Notes: generated by a model from the letters alone, not told the origin. Shown: positions 44,860 through 53,827, counted from the stretch's first letter. The stretch is 64,000 bases of DNA from Lachnospiraceae bacterium (GCA_949383255.1 CASJPF010000012.1:23286-87285), one strand, 5' to 3'. Numbers and translations are program-made.

Positions 44860-44888
44860 TTGCAAAACCTAGAACAATCCTTTATAAT
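44860..44888 (+). promoter_or_regulatory. Sigma-A promoter
   Basis: TTGCAA (44860-44865), 17-nt spacer, TATAAT (44883-44888), 59 nt before the start of the gene at 44948. It lies just outside R2. Confidence 0.65.
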
Positions 44889-44947
44889 ATTATAATTGTT
44901 CTGGCAAAAAATACACTCCCACACCAAAGGAAGGCAGGGTCTGTTTA

Positions 44948-45550
44948 ATGATTTACGAATATGATCAAAAAGAAGGATTTTATCTGATTTCAGAACTGGA
45001 GAAGCTGCGCAAAAAAAAACGACATGATAAGCTGATTATCAAATGTGACGAATCCACAAATCCACAAGTGGCTAGTTTTAAAAAAATATATCTCTTAGAC
45101 GGCGCCGTTAACACAATCCTATATAATGCCAAGAACTACTATATCTATATTAACAATAATGATATAACCGTTTATTTGATTTATGACTTCTGTCGAATTG
45201 CTTACTGTCTGCGAATAGAAACAGACTGGAAAATTATCAGTGTAGAATTTTTGCCTACTGCACGCTTAAATACATCACCTTATAAAGACGATCTGATTGG
45301 AAGAACTCTCACCACCACTCTGGTTACAGTTCTGTCCTTTTGCTATACTCTTGGATTCTCCAATGTGTTTGATATAAAGCAGACGGGACAAGTACAAAAA
45401 ATATGCACTGCAATTATAAACAAAGAGTTTACCAACAGCAAATTTGAACCCCAATACCAGATTCAAGAAAAAATTAATCATCTGCTTATAAAGCATGCAG
45501 TAAGAAAAGAATTTGCAGAAAAATATCTGCTGCAAAAAAAATTCAATTAA
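44948..45550 (+). CDS. Hypothetical protein
   Basis: A 200-residue basic cytosolic protein that I do not recognise. It has an N-terminal charged region (LEKLRKKKRHDKLIIKCDES), a beta-rich centre (KIYLLDGAVNTILYNAKNYY, IYDFCRIAYCLRIETDWKII) and a helical C-terminus. An AGGAAGGCAGGG ribosome binding site precedes the ATG. Its stop codon TAA (45548-45550) coincides with the TAA preceding an R1-type end (GGAACTGTAGAAAAAAG) at 45551. Preceded by a good sigma-A promoter, so it is probably expressed alone. Confidence 0.6.
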   Translation: MIYEYDQKEGFYLISELEKLRKKKRHDKLIIKCDESTNPQVASFKKIYLLDGAVNTILYNAKNYYIYINNNDITVYLIYDFCRIAYCLRIETDWKIISVEFLPTARLNTSPYKDDLIGRTLTTTLVTVLSFCYTLGFSNVFDIKQTGQVQKICTAIINKEFTNSKFEPQYQIQEKINHLLIKHAVRKEFAEKYLLQKKFN

Positions 45551-45582
45551 GGAACTGTAGAAAAAAGTGCTTGTGTATATAA
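45551..45582 (+). repeat. R1-type terminus at a stop codon
   Basis: GGAACTGTAGAAAAAAGTGC directly follows the TAA stop of the preceding gene. Only this end is recognisable; the terminator hairpin begins at once after it. Confidence 0.5.
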
Positions 45583-45624
45583 AAGAATAACGATTTCCTC
45601 AGAAAAGAGGAAATCGTTATTCTT
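45583..45624. terminator. Bidirectional terminator
   Basis: Perfect 18-bp arms AAGAATAACGATTTCCTC / GAGGAAATCGTTATTCTT around a 6-nt loop, with A/T runs on both sides, between two convergent genes. Confidence 0.85.
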
Positions 45625-45663
45625 CTTATTTGTACAAACCTTATGCACTTCTCACACGCAAGC

Positions 45664-46947
45664 TTATGCAGCCAAATACTTCTCAACAGAAGCTATCTTC
45701 ACACAAAGCACAAACACAGCACACGCCTGTTTCAGTTCTTCTGGCGTTGGAAGTGTCGGCGCAATGCGGATACTCGTGTCAGCGGGATCTTTCATATATG
45801 GAAAAGTTGATCCAGCCGGTGTCATAACAACGCCTGCTTCTTTGCATAGAGCAACCACATGCTTTGCACAGCCTTCCAGTGTATCGAATGCAATAAAATA
45901 TCCGCCGAGCGGCTTTATCCAACTAGCAATTCCAAGACCGCCAAGTTCTTTCTCAAGACAATCCAAAACAGCCTCAAACTTGGGTTTTAACAACGCTGCA
46001 TGTTTCTCCATATGCGCATGTACTCCCGCCGCATTCTTAAAATACATTACATGACGCATCTGATTCATCTTGTCAAAACCAATTGTCTGTAGCGTCACTG
46101 TCTTTTTCACCTCTGCAAGATTGGCAGGAGACGTAATTAATGCTGCCACACCCGCGCCGGGAAATGTAACCTTAGAAGTAGAGCATACCTCATAATACAT
46201 ATCTGGATTGCCTGCCTTCTCACACTCTGTCACTATGTTGAGCATCTCCATTTTATTATCCACATAAATATGATGAAACGCGTATGCATTATCCCAGTAG
46301 ATTCTAAAATCAGGCGCCGCTGGTTTTAAATTTGCAAATCTTCTGACCACCTCGTCAGAGTACACAACACCTGCTGGGTTCGTATATTTAGGAACATTCC
46401 AGATTCCCTTGACAGCAGCGTCATTGTTGACATACTGTTCAACAAGATCCATATCTGGTCCATTCTCATCCATCGGAATGTTAATCATCTCAATGCCAAA
46501 GCTTTCTGTAATGGCAAAATGTCTGTCATATCCTGGCACTGGACACAGGAATTTTATTTTCTCCTGTTTGCACCACGGGGTATTGCCACCGATTCCGTGC
46601 ACCATCGCCCTTGAAACCAAATCATACATAATGCTTAAGCTGGAATTGCCAAACACCATCACATGGTCCACAGGACACTCCATCAATTCTGCAAACAGCT
46701 CTTTTGCCTCTTTGATACCATCAAACGCTCCGTAATTTCTAAGATCCACTTTGTCCTCGCCCTTAAACACAGACTTGCTGTTTAGTACATCAAGCATATC
46801 AACAGACAAGTCTAACTGGTCTGCGGCTGGCTTGCCACGTGACATATCAAGCTTGATATTTGACTTTTTTAACTCCTCATATTGTGCCTGAAGTTCCGTC
46901 TGAAGTGCACGCAATTCTTCCTTGCTCAAATCCTTGTATGCTTTCAT
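45664..46947 (-). CDS. PLP-dependent aminotransferase, class I (MocR-type aspartate aminotransferase family)
   Basis: A 427-residue cytosolic aminotransferase. The cofactor lysine is in CSTSKVTFPGAGVAAL (~255). Other family marks are FGNSSLSIMYDLVSRAM (phosphate loop region), NVPKYTNPAGVVYSDEVV with the substrate Asn, and IYWDNAYAFHH with the PLP-ring Asp. The sequence type corresponds to the longer Aminotran_MocR/aspartate aminotransferase group rather than to classical AspC. GGAGGG precedes ATG 46947; an ATG ten codons upstream has no site. The amino acid substrate is probably aspartate or a relative. Confidence 0.88.
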   Translation of the reverse strand: MKAYKDLSKEELRALQTELQAQYEELKKSNIKLDMSRGKPAADQLDLSVDMLDVLNSKSVFKGEDKVDLRNYGAFDGIKEAKELFAELMECPVDHVMVFGNSSLSIMYDLVSRAMVHGIGGNTPWCKQEKIKFLCPVPGYDRHFAITESFGIEMINIPMDENGPDMDLVEQYVNNDAAVKGIWNVPKYTNPAGVVYSDEVVRRFANLKPAAPDFRIYWDNAYAFHHIYVDNKMEMLNIVTECEKAGNPDMYYEVCSTSKVTFPGAGVAALITSPANLAEVKKTVTLQTIGFDKMNQMRHVMYFKNAAGVHAHMEKHAALLKPKFEAVLDCLEKELGGLGIASWIKPLGGYFIAFDTLEGCAKHVVALCKEAGVVMTPAGSTFPYMKDPADTSIRIAPTLPTPEELKQACAVFVLCVKIASVEKYLAA

Positions 46948-47398
46948 TTTTTCATACCCTCCATCATCCATACGCAATCACGCATATCAAATTCGTACTC
47001 TCTTGTATTCCTTTCCTACTATATAACAAGTCTTCTGCATCTGTCAATAACTTGTATACGTGTATATCGGTATTTTTGTAATTTTGCAAAAAAGCTACAA
47101 TACTTTTCGTACTTTGAGGAATTATTTAGTTACAATTCACACCAACGTCAGTTTTCATCAGCTTATAAGTTATTGGGGTGTGAATTATAACAGATTTTGC
47201 ACACAAAATGCTAAAAGACAAGCATTTTGGCTCATGATTCCCACTACTTTGGCGTAGGTATGAACAGTAACATTATTTACTGCATTTTAACCACTTTAGA
47301 ACATAAGGACTTGTCAACCACAATAACAGATAGTATGATAAATTCAAGAACGCTGATGGCATTCTTTAACAGTTCCTAAGAATGGAGGATCATTTATT
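46948..47398. other. Gap with a small R2 relic and an R1/R5-like end
   Basis: No gene seen. It holds the R2 relic at 47129-47191. An R5-like hairpin (CAAGAACGCTGATGGCATTC, 47346-47365) and an R1-type end ACAGTTCC follow just before the gene at 47399. Confidence 0.45.
47129..47191. repeat. R2 relic, short
   Basis: A 63-bp copy with termini GTTACAATTCACACC and GGTGTGAATTATAAC, equal to the inner inverted repeats of the complete R2 element. The middle is unrelated. No flanking duplication. Confidence 0.6.
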
Positions 47399-47881
47399 AT
47401 GTTAAATCAGAAAGAAACAATCATACCTAAAGGAGAAGTTCCAGAAAAAATGCCCTCAGGCCTGCAAGACCTATACACCTTTGACGCTTTTGGCGATGGT
47501 GGTGAACAACTCACAGAGACAGCGTTAGAAAAACTATTGAAAGATATCCGAAATTCTGAGGGTATTTCCATTTTCCTCTGTCCAAATCCTGATATGGAGA
47601 GCGCACTAGAGGAAGAATATATGAACTTGGAAGTTGAAGATGGTTGGATTTCTTTTGGATATGTCATACGCGACACTTATCCAGATAGTTATTTCTGCTC
47701 TTGCTTTGATCCAAATTATCTTGATTCCGATGAAGAATCTCCAATGATACCAGGTGATGGTCAATCTATCATTCTAAAAAAGTATACTATGCATGATCCT
47801 GAGCTTGCTGCCAACTGCATTGAATACTATGCGCGCACCAGACAGCTTTACCCAGGTATGGCATGGTTAAAAGTAGAATAG
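47399..47881 (+). CDS. Hypothetical acidic protein
   Basis: A 160-residue very acidic cytosolic protein without recognised family. It starts with a stretch of charged and polar residues, then GLQDLYTFDAFGDGGEQLTE, a strand-rich part with YVIRDTYPDSYFCSCFDP and a C-terminal helix with ELAANCIEYYARTRQLYPGM. Size and acidity would fit an immunity or DUF-type protein, but nothing here proves it. GGAGG is 10 nt before the ATG. The HAD gene follows after 49 nt on the same strand. Confidence 0.6.
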   Translation: MLNQKETIIPKGEVPEKMPSGLQDLYTFDAFGDGGEQLTETALEKLLKDIRNSEGISIFLCPNPDMESALEEEYMNLEVEDGWISFGYVIRDTYPDSYFCSCFDPNYLDSDEESPMIPGDGQSIILKKYTMHDPELAANCIEYYARTRQLYPGMAWLKVE

Positions 47882-47930
47882 TGATGTTTACTTTGTTCAA
47901 TTACCTATAAGGTAAAGAGGATATAATATT

Positions 47931-48752
47931 ATGATTAAAGAAAAAACACTGTACATAACCGACTTAGATGGAACATTACTTCACCATAACGAGCGCATTT
48001 CCGCGTGGAGCTGCAAGACACTTAATCAGCTCATCGATGCAGGAATGCTATTATCCTACGCCACAGCGCGCTCTATTTTCAGTGCAAGTATTGTGACAGA
48101 GGGCCTTTTCCCGAAACTTCCAGTCATTGTCAACAATGGAAGCTTTATTATGGATGTTCCTACCAAAAAACGCATTGTAGTTAATCAGTTTACTGACAGC
48201 GAGGCACAAGACATCTATACGACACTGCGCAAATATCACATTGTACCGCTTGTGGACGCTATTATTCATGAGCAAGAAAAATTCTCCTATGATGAAAAAG
48301 CCATCAATCCTGCGGTCGCTGAATTTGTGGCAGCACGCGAAAATGATGACCGTAACAACCCATTAACTGACACGCGTGTCATATTGCAGGGTACAGTATT
48401 CTACTTTACTTGCATTGGCGAAGAAGAAAAACTTAGAGCAGCATATACAGCGCTAAGAAAAACTTACAATTGCATCTTCCAGTTTGATATCTACTCTCAT
48501 GAACCGTGGTTGGAAATTATGCCGCACACTGCATCAAAAGCCCACGCCATTTTACAGTTAAAGGAACACTATCACTGCAATAGAGTTGTTGTTTTTGGTG
48601 ATGGAGCAAACGATATTCCAATGTTTCATGTCGCTGATGAAGGCTATGCAATGGAAAATGCTATTGACGCACTAAAAAAAATTGCGACCGCCGTCATTGA
48701 CAGTAATGAAAATGACGGGGTCGCAAAATGGCTTCTCCAAAATGCAAAATAA
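47931..48752 (+). CDS. HAD-superfamily phosphatase, Cof type
   Basis: A 273-residue HAD hydrolase. Motif I is YITDLDGTLL (nucleophile and acid/base Asp), motif II SYATARS, a Lys in HTASKAHAI (motif III) and motif IV VVFGDGANDIPMF. A cap domain of C2 (Cof) type lies between. These enzymes dephosphorylate sugar phosphates, flavin mononucleotide or similar; the substrate is not predictable. Length is typical. It may share the transcript of the preceding hypothetical gene. Confidence 0.92.
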   Translation: MIKEKTLYITDLDGTLLHHNERISAWSCKTLNQLIDAGMLLSYATARSIFSASIVTEGLFPKLPVIVNNGSFIMDVPTKKRIVVNQFTDSEAQDIYTTLRKYHIVPLVDAIIHEQEKFSYDEKAINPAVAEFVAARENDDRNNPLTDTRVILQGTVFYFTCIGEEEKLRAAYTALRKTYNCIFQFDIYSHEPWLEIMPHTASKAHAILQLKEHYHCNRVVVFGDGANDIPMFHVADEGYAMENAIDALKKIATAVIDSNENDGVAKWLLQNAK

Positions 48753-48768
48753 CAAACGCTCTAATTTT

Positions 48769-49236
48769 CTAAAGAACAAAATCGGCGCTGCCTCCCACAC
48801 CATCAATTGCATTCTGCGCCGCAAACACGGTCTCTCCCCGTGTCTCCACATTTGCAACTGCATGTGGAAAACAATCCTTCATTTCATGCTGATCATACAT
48901 ATTTAAAGCAAGATTGCGATATCCCGCAACATCATAGTCCTCTGCAACGCGTGCGTGCAACAGATGACGATTTCCATAAAACGCCTTTGGAGACAAGTTA
49001 TTGCGCCGCTCTCCAGAAGGAACAATATACTCTACATTTCCAGTAATATAGACTAATGCCCTTCCTATCGCATCATCCATCTGAAGCCATACAAATATAT
49101 CTTCCCCCGAAGTTTCCAGAATAATTCTGTCACCAGGAACATATACCTGCGTGTAGACAAGACTCACTTCATTTATTCCTCTGCTCACCGCTTTCGTATT
49201 CATATCCGAATCCAAAATCTTAAAACATAAATCCAT
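48769..49236 (-). CDS. Probable truncated carbohydrate-associated protein
   Basis: A 155-residue protein with a beta-sandwich pattern: INEVSLVYTQVYVPGDRIIL, DIFVWLQMDDAIGRALVYIT and an ending CFPHAVANVETRGETVFAAQ followed by NAIDGVGGSADFVL. The ANVETR...AAQNAIDG stretch is how discoidin-like (F5/8 type C) domains begin in longer clostridial proteins of about 290 residues that I recall. The present gene ends there, so the C-terminal half is probably lost by deletion. No signal peptide. It is convergent with the HAD gene; the two stop codons are 17 nt apart. Confidence 0.55.
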   Translation of the reverse strand: MDLCFKILDSDMNTKAVSRGINEVSLVYTQVYVPGDRIILETSGEDIFVWLQMDDAIGRALVYITGNVEYIVPSGERRNNLSPKAFYGNRHLLHARVAEDYDVAGYRNLALNMYDQHEMKDCFPHAVANVETRGETVFAAQNAIDGVGGSADFVL

Positions 49237-49346
49237 ATATTCTCCCTTCTCTTCTGACTTTTATAGTTTCCTACGAAAAACTATAAAACATTCTTATCAG
49301 ATAAACAATAAGGAACTTTTTAGATTTCTTGTCCAATTTTGAAATT

Positions 49347-50045
49347 TTATTCTATTGCCAGTTTACGAATCCTTCCAATCGCTAGTTTTACTGGAGGCAA
49401 AAGAATTACAACCACGCTCACGGCTGCCTCCGCAAAAATATAAATTCCATTATATACCATTGAATATGGAAGTGCTCCCCAACCTTCCCATGCATAGGAG
49501 CCAAAAAAAATACAACCAGACAACACCGCAAACACATATCGTCCCAATACTGCTGTGAGATATCCCTTGAGCAGACCATTTTTCGTCTCTGAAAAAATTC
49601 CAGACAGCCCCAGTGCGCCAAAAGCAAGAAAATAATCCACTATCAACTGCATTGGGTACAATACATATGGATCAATCAACAATTGCAGCACACCATATGC
49701 AAATCCTGTCATGAGTCCCGCGCCAAGACCAAAAAAATATCCTGGCAGACAACAGACAAGCATTGACAGCAACGTAATAGAACCACCTGTCGGAAAATGA
49801 AACAATTTGACATTTGAAAGCACAGTGCCAAGCGCAATTGCCATGGCACAGAATGCAAGCTGCTTTACTGTCAATTTCCCGCCTCTAGCACTGCCGCGCC
49901 TATCCTGCTTTCCAGCATAATTCCTAGCAAAAAATACTGCTGCTAAGAGCAGAATTACGATTGCTGCAGCAAGCAGCCCATTTCCAAGTGTTGTGGGGAC
50001 ATACATTGTCTCTCCCCATTCGTTTACTACTACTTTGTACAACAT
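49347..50045 (-). CDS. thiT: Thiamine ECF transporter substrate-binding component
   Basis: A 232-residue S component of an energy-coupling factor transporter for thiamine. The ThiT region (~65-215) contains the signature HFPTGGSITLLSMLVCCLPG and GVLQLLIDPYVLYPMQLIVD, residues that form the thiamine pocket. It needs the shared EcfA/A'/T module, not encoded here. An extra N-terminal helix (~20-42) and a Lys/Arg-rich linker precede the standard fold; ThiT is usually about 190 residues. The TPP riboswitch upstream confirms the substrate. Confidence 0.93.
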   Translation of the reverse strand: MLYKVVVNEWGETMYVPTTLGNGLLAAAIVILLLAAVFFARNYAGKQDRRGSARGGKLTVKQLAFCAMAIALGTVLSNVKLFHFPTGGSITLLSMLVCCLPGYFFGLGAGLMTGFAYGVLQLLIDPYVLYPMQLIVDYFLAFGALGLSGIFSETKNGLLKGYLTAVLGRYVFAVLSGCIFFGSYAWEGWGALPYSMVYNGIYIFAEAAVSVVVILLPPVKLAIGRIRKLAIE

Positions 50046-50052
50046 AAAAAAT

Positions 50053-50075
50053 CCTCCTTCGTTTTCGCGAGGAGG
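50053..50075 (-). promoter_or_regulatory. Expression-platform hairpin covering the thiT ribosome binding site
   Basis: On the minus strand CCTCCTCG-CGAAAA-CGAAGGAGG is followed by ATTTTTTATG. The 3' arm contains the thiT Shine-Dalgarno (GGAGG). The same hairpin plus U-tract also resembles a terminator, so control could be translational, transcriptional or both. Confidence 0.7.
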
Positions 50076-50216
50076 TCAACATCGTAGCAATTCAGTATTC
50101 CCGCAATCACAGCATTTATCTCAAATGTATAATCTGCAACTACTTTTTAAGGCTTTCGCAATACAATACAAAATCCCGTCCAGAATCTGAACAACTTTCC
50201 TATTATTCCCATACTG

Positions 50217-50300
50217 CTTCCTTACGCCGGTATTATCCGGTTCAAGTAATGAGGGTAAAGTCTCAGCGATGTGCACCCCTAGCGTGATAGCGCATATTGT
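50217..50300 (-). ncRNA. TPP riboswitch (THI element)
   Basis: The minus strand reads GGGGTGCACATCGCTGAGA, then ACCC...TGAACCGGATAATACCGGCG, matching the conserved TPP aptamer cores (GGGGTGC, GCTGAGA, ACCC-TGAACC-GGNTAATNCCNGC). It lies about 175 nt before thiT. A separate 9-bp hairpin CGCATATTG / CAATATGCG (50291-50313) directly precedes the aptamer. Ligand binding should lower thiT expression. Confidence 0.95.
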
Positions 50301-50328
50301 TATCCAATATGCGTTCTGTACAGAAACA

Positions 50329-50357
50329 ACTATAGCCTTCTTTTTTCACAATGTCAA
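50329..50357 (-). promoter_or_regulatory. Sigma-A promoter of the TPP-thiT transcript
   Basis: Minus strand TTGACA (50352-50357), 17-nt spacer, TATAGT (50329-50334). A near-consensus promoter placed just before the riboswitch. Confidence 0.8.
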
Positions 50358-50369
50358 GAAAATTTTTCA

Positions 50370-52364
50370 CTATTGATAAACAATTCTGTAATAGCTTGAT
50401 GAAGTGAGCTTAAACACAACAAAATAGATCACCCCAAACACCGCCACTGTCGCAACAAGGCAACCGGCAAATAATGTTGTATTCATAAGCCCAAACACAT
50501 ACAATATTATCTTTAACATTGGAAATGCCATTACAAGATGAATCACCGCTACAGCAATTGGCAGAAAAAATACCGTGCGCACCTGTGTATTAATAGCAGC
50601 CTTTACCATACTGCGTCCCATTCCAACTTTTATCATAATAGCAAAGCGCTCTCTATCCTCAAAACCTTCTGAAATCTGTTTATAATAAATAATCAACACT
50701 GTAATCATTAAAAACATACTTCCAAGAAACAGTCCCAGAAATAGAAACCCACCATTCATTTCCATATAAGAGTCTCTTTGTTCTGCTCTTGCAGTGACAA
50801 TTCTTGTTTGAAATCCAGGTTCCGTTCTATGTGCATCCAGCACTTCCCGCACTGCTGATGCATACATTTTTCTTTCTTCCGGCGTCCCGTCCATCTCAAT
50901 CTCTATATGATATTGCACTTGTGATTCCGCTAGAAAAGGACTTAAAGCATTAGCATCTTCCACAATAACATAGCATATTTGCTGCGGATTCAAAAAACCC
51001 TCAATCTCTTTATTGGGAAAATCTGTTGGGATGTCCATTTTTCTCGCCACAGGATATTCTGTTCCAAACAACACTATTGAATCTTCATCAAATGTAATAG
51101 GTGATGTCACCATCACGCTTCCCTGTGGAATAGCCTCATAGGAATGTCCTGTAAATCGCTCGTAATCAGCCCGCGTCATTAGATAAAGCATTCCCATTTC
51201 CGTAAAATTATAGGAATCATTTGTGTTGTCGAAGCACTCCACTTTATTCCCCTCTATGTGTGTTACAACCACAATATCCGCATATTCTGATACTTCCGTC
51301 AGTTTTCTATTCTGTTCTTTGCCTGCTGCAAAAAGCTGTTCCATCAAAAGTTCTCGCTCTGACACTTCAGGAATAAAATCCCGATAGAGCGTTATGCTAA
51401 TCTCTGCGGGAAAATTATTTTTTAAAGAATCCTCCAAACCTGCATACAGACAGACTGTCGTCGAAATGATCACAAGCACCATTGTGGAAAGAACACAGAT
51501 ATTTGCAAGACCAACTGCATTGCGTTTCATGCGATAAAGCATACCAGAAACCGTGATAAAATGCGTTGTCTGATAATAGTACTTTTTATTGCCCTTTAGT
51601 ATCTTTAGAAAAGCAATACTCACGGAAACAAACAAAATATATGTCCCCGCAATAACCAGTAAAACTGCCACAAAGAATATATTAACTGCCATAATCACCT
51701 CCTCAACAGTCACCGCAAGATAATATCCCGCCAAAATGCATATAACGCCACTTATCGCTGAAAACCATTTTGCCTTTGGCTCTCGCTCCCCTACACTATC
51801 GCCATGCAACAGCGCAATTGGATTGGCCAGTCTTACCTGCAAAAAGTTATAGAACAGCATCAAAAGATAGAGGATACCAAAAAGTTCTGCCGTCTGTATA
51901 CAACCCCATCCCGAGATATAAAATGGAATGCTTTCTGACACTCCTGTCAGTTTGTACAGAAACATTGCAGCCAGTTTATGAAATACAATGCCAATTAGAA
52001 GCCCTCCACAAACAGACAACAGATATAAAATTATAGATTCCCACGCCATTACCTTTGCAATATGTCTCTTTTCCATTCCGAGAATATTATATACCCCTAA
52101 CTCTTTCTTGCGTCGCTTCATCACAAAGCTGTTTGTATAAAATAAGAAAATACATGCACAAATCCCTACAATCACAAGGCCCATTGTCAGCACAATTGAG
52201 AGTGTCCCAGCACCGCGCATTGATGCAATTCCAGTACTTCCCTGAATCGTGCGCATAATATAGAACATCATGACAGATACAATTCCTGCCAGAATATATG
52301 GCACATAAAACTGTCTGTTATTTTTTAAATTGGTCACTGCCAATCGAAAATATAATCGCTTCAT
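50370..52364 (-). CDS. ABC transporter permease, FtsX/BceB type
   Basis: A 664-residue membrane protein. The topology fits BceB-like permeases: about ten helices with a large extracellular domain (~310-520) between helices 7 and 8. N-terminal MKRLYFRLAVTNLKNNRQFY, the RRKKELGVYNILGMEKRHIA loop and an ERFAIMIKVGMGRSMVKAAI loop near the C-terminus are characteristic. Such transporters resist peptide antibiotics or sense them together with a two-component system. Its ATPase is encoded next (52451-53230). No histidine kinase or response regulator gene is present in the window. Confidence 0.9.
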   Translation of the reverse strand: MKRLYFRLAVTNLKNNRQFYVPYILAGIVSVMMFYIMRTIQGSTGIASMRGAGTLSIVLTMGLVIVGICACIFLFYTNSFVMKRRKKELGVYNILGMEKRHIAKVMAWESIILYLLSVCGGLLIGIVFHKLAAMFLYKLTGVSESIPFYISGWGCIQTAELFGILYLLMLFYNFLQVRLANPIALLHGDSVGEREPKAKWFSAISGVICILAGYYLAVTVEEVIMAVNIFFVAVLLVIAGTYILFVSVSIAFLKILKGNKKYYYQTTHFITVSGMLYRMKRNAVGLANICVLSTMVLVIISTTVCLYAGLEDSLKNNFPAEISITLYRDFIPEVSERELLMEQLFAAGKEQNRKLTEVSEYADIVVVTHIEGNKVECFDNTNDSYNFTEMGMLYLMTRADYERFTGHSYEAIPQGSVMVTSPITFDEDSIVLFGTEYPVARKMDIPTDFPNKEIEGFLNPQQICYVIVEDANALSPFLAESQVQYHIEIEMDGTPEERKMYASAVREVLDAHRTEPGFQTRIVTARAEQRDSYMEMNGGFLFLGLFLGSMFLMITVLIIYYKQISEGFEDRERFAIMIKVGMGRSMVKAAINTQVRTVFFLPIAVAVIHLVMAFPMLKIILYVFGLMNTTLFAGCLVATVAVFGVIYFVVFKLTSSSYYRIVYQ

Positions 52365-52450
52365 AACAATCCCCCTATTTATAATTTATGACTTTTTTCT
52401 TCAATCGCATATCCTGTTTATTTGTACAAACACTATGGTAATATTTGATT

Positions 52451-53230
52451 TTATGACCTTTTTTCTTCAACTGTATTTCCTTTTTGTGTAAGTACTGTCA
52501 AAGTATCCGATATCTTAACATATAATTGCTCATCTGTTAGATTTCCGCGATAAATCTGGTGAAAAACTTCCCCGTCCTTGATAAACAAAATACGATTTGC
52601 ATGGCTTGCCGCCTTGGTACTGTGTGTCACCATAAGTATTGTCTGCCCATCACTATTAATTTCCCGAAACACTTTCAGCAATTCTGTTGACGCTTTAGAA
52701 TCAAGTGCCCCCGTCGGTTCATCTGCAAGAATGAGTTGTGGATTTGTTATAATCGCCCTCGCCACTGCCGTTCGCTGCTTTTGTCCTCCAGAAACCTCAT
52801 ATGGATATTTCGCTAACAACTCCATAATACCCAACCTACCTGCAATCGGTATAAGACGCTTTTCCATTTCCTCAACAACCTTTCCCTGCAAAACCAGTGG
52901 TAACAGGATATTATCTTTTAAAGAAAAATTATCCAATAAATTAAAATCCTGAAACACAAATCCAAGATTATCCCGCCGAAACGCAGAAATTTCCTTCTCT
53001 TTTATCAACGTCAAATCTTTTCCATTAAGCAACACTTCCCCACCAGTCGGCTTGTCAAGCGATGCTAAAATATTTAACAGCGTTGTCTTACCTGAGCCAG
53101 ACTCTCCCATAATCGCCACAAATTCCCCCTGTTCCACAGAAAAATTCATATTCACTAATGCTTGTACTTTCGCACCACCAAAGCGTGTTGTGTATACTTT
53201 TCTTACATTTTTTACCTCTAATATTGACAT
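52451..53230 (-). CDS. ABC transporter ATP-binding protein, BceA type
   Basis: A 259-residue ATPase with Walker A IMGESGSGKTTLLNIL, signature YEVSGGQKQRTAVARAI, Walker B LILADEPTGALD and switch VTHSTKAA. Its C-terminal sequence ends GNTVEEKRS. Downstream of the stop codon a second, similar tail (GYAIEEKSHKL) can be read in 52370-52430, as if the gene end had been duplicated. I chose ATG 53230, which has AGGA at 7 nt; the upstream TTG at 53251 is less likely. Partner of the permease at 50370-52364. Confidence 0.92.
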   Translation of the reverse strand: MSILEVKNVRKVYTTRFGGAKVQALVNMNFSVEQGEFVAIMGESGSGKTTLLNILASLDKPTGGEVLLNGKDLTLIKEKEISAFRRDNLGFVFQDFNLLDNFSLKDNILLPLVLQGKVVEEMEKRLIPIAGRLGIMELLAKYPYEVSGGQKQRTAVARAIITNPQLILADEPTGALDSKASTELLKVFREINSDGQTILMVTHSTKAASHANRILFIKDGEVFHQIYRGNLTDEQLYVKISDTLTVLTQKGNTVEEKRS

Positions 53231-53465
53231 GTTTTGTCCTGCCTTTCCCAAATAATAATTCCCTTTTATCGTGATATTTCATCTAATCACAGCCAATGCA
53301 TTTAGATAAGCTTTTTCTAGTTCAATTTCAATGCCTCTCATTCGTCTGATATCTAACTGAATGACATTGATTCACTGTATTATGTTTTTGCCTTATCAAA
53401 AAAATCACATTGTAAATAACACTTTTATAGTTGTTGTCCTTTGTAACTACAATATATCAAAAAAG

Positions 53466-53499
53466 AGAAATGCCAGCTATTTTATTAGCTTACATTTCC
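53466..53499. terminator. Candidate bidirectional terminator
   Basis: GAAATGCCAGCT / AGCTTACATTTC inverted repeat with a 2-nt internal mismatch, flanked by A-rich and T-rich runs. Confidence 0.45.
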
Positions 53500-53695
53500 C
53501 TTTTATTTCTTACACTTTTGTAAGGTTGCTGTAGTATTTTGTGCACTTCATGTAACCTGTTCATACACGGATTAATTATAAGACAACGGGAAAATATTGA
53601 CAATATCTACTGTCGGCTACCTTACACCACTATCTTATCAAAGTGTCAGCAATATTACTAGTACACCGTTTTTAATCCTCGTATACAAAGTGCTT

Positions 53696-53795
53696 GATAT
53701 TTGTATCAGTGCAAAGCGGAGGAAGGAGGCGATGCGGTGGCATCGTTTAGAAATTTTAACGAAGCACTGATGCGAGACAGGCGGTTTACGATTCT
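53696..53795 (-). repeat. R3 repeat, copy 1
   Basis: About 100 bp. Its reverse complement shares CTCGCATCAGTGCTTCGTTA, AAACGATGCCAC and GCATCGCC with the copy at 63835-63931. It contains an inner GATGC...GCATC hairpin and outer ATCAGTGC / GCACTGAT arms. Confidence 0.6.
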
Positions 53796-53827
53796 AGGAG
53801 AAATATTTTGTTTGTTGTCCATCAAAA

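Larger units (their letters stand above)
53231..53827. other. Non-coding region with hairpin and R3 repeat
   Basis: No gene seen. It contains a symmetric hairpin (53466-53499) with A/T runs on both sides, and the R3 copy at 53696-53795. A two-component system that often accompanies BceAB is not found here. Confidence 0.45.

Noticed and set aside
50370..53827. Complete BceRS-BceAB detoxification module
   Set aside because: Only the ATPase and permease are present; no kinase or regulator gene was found in the adjacent region.
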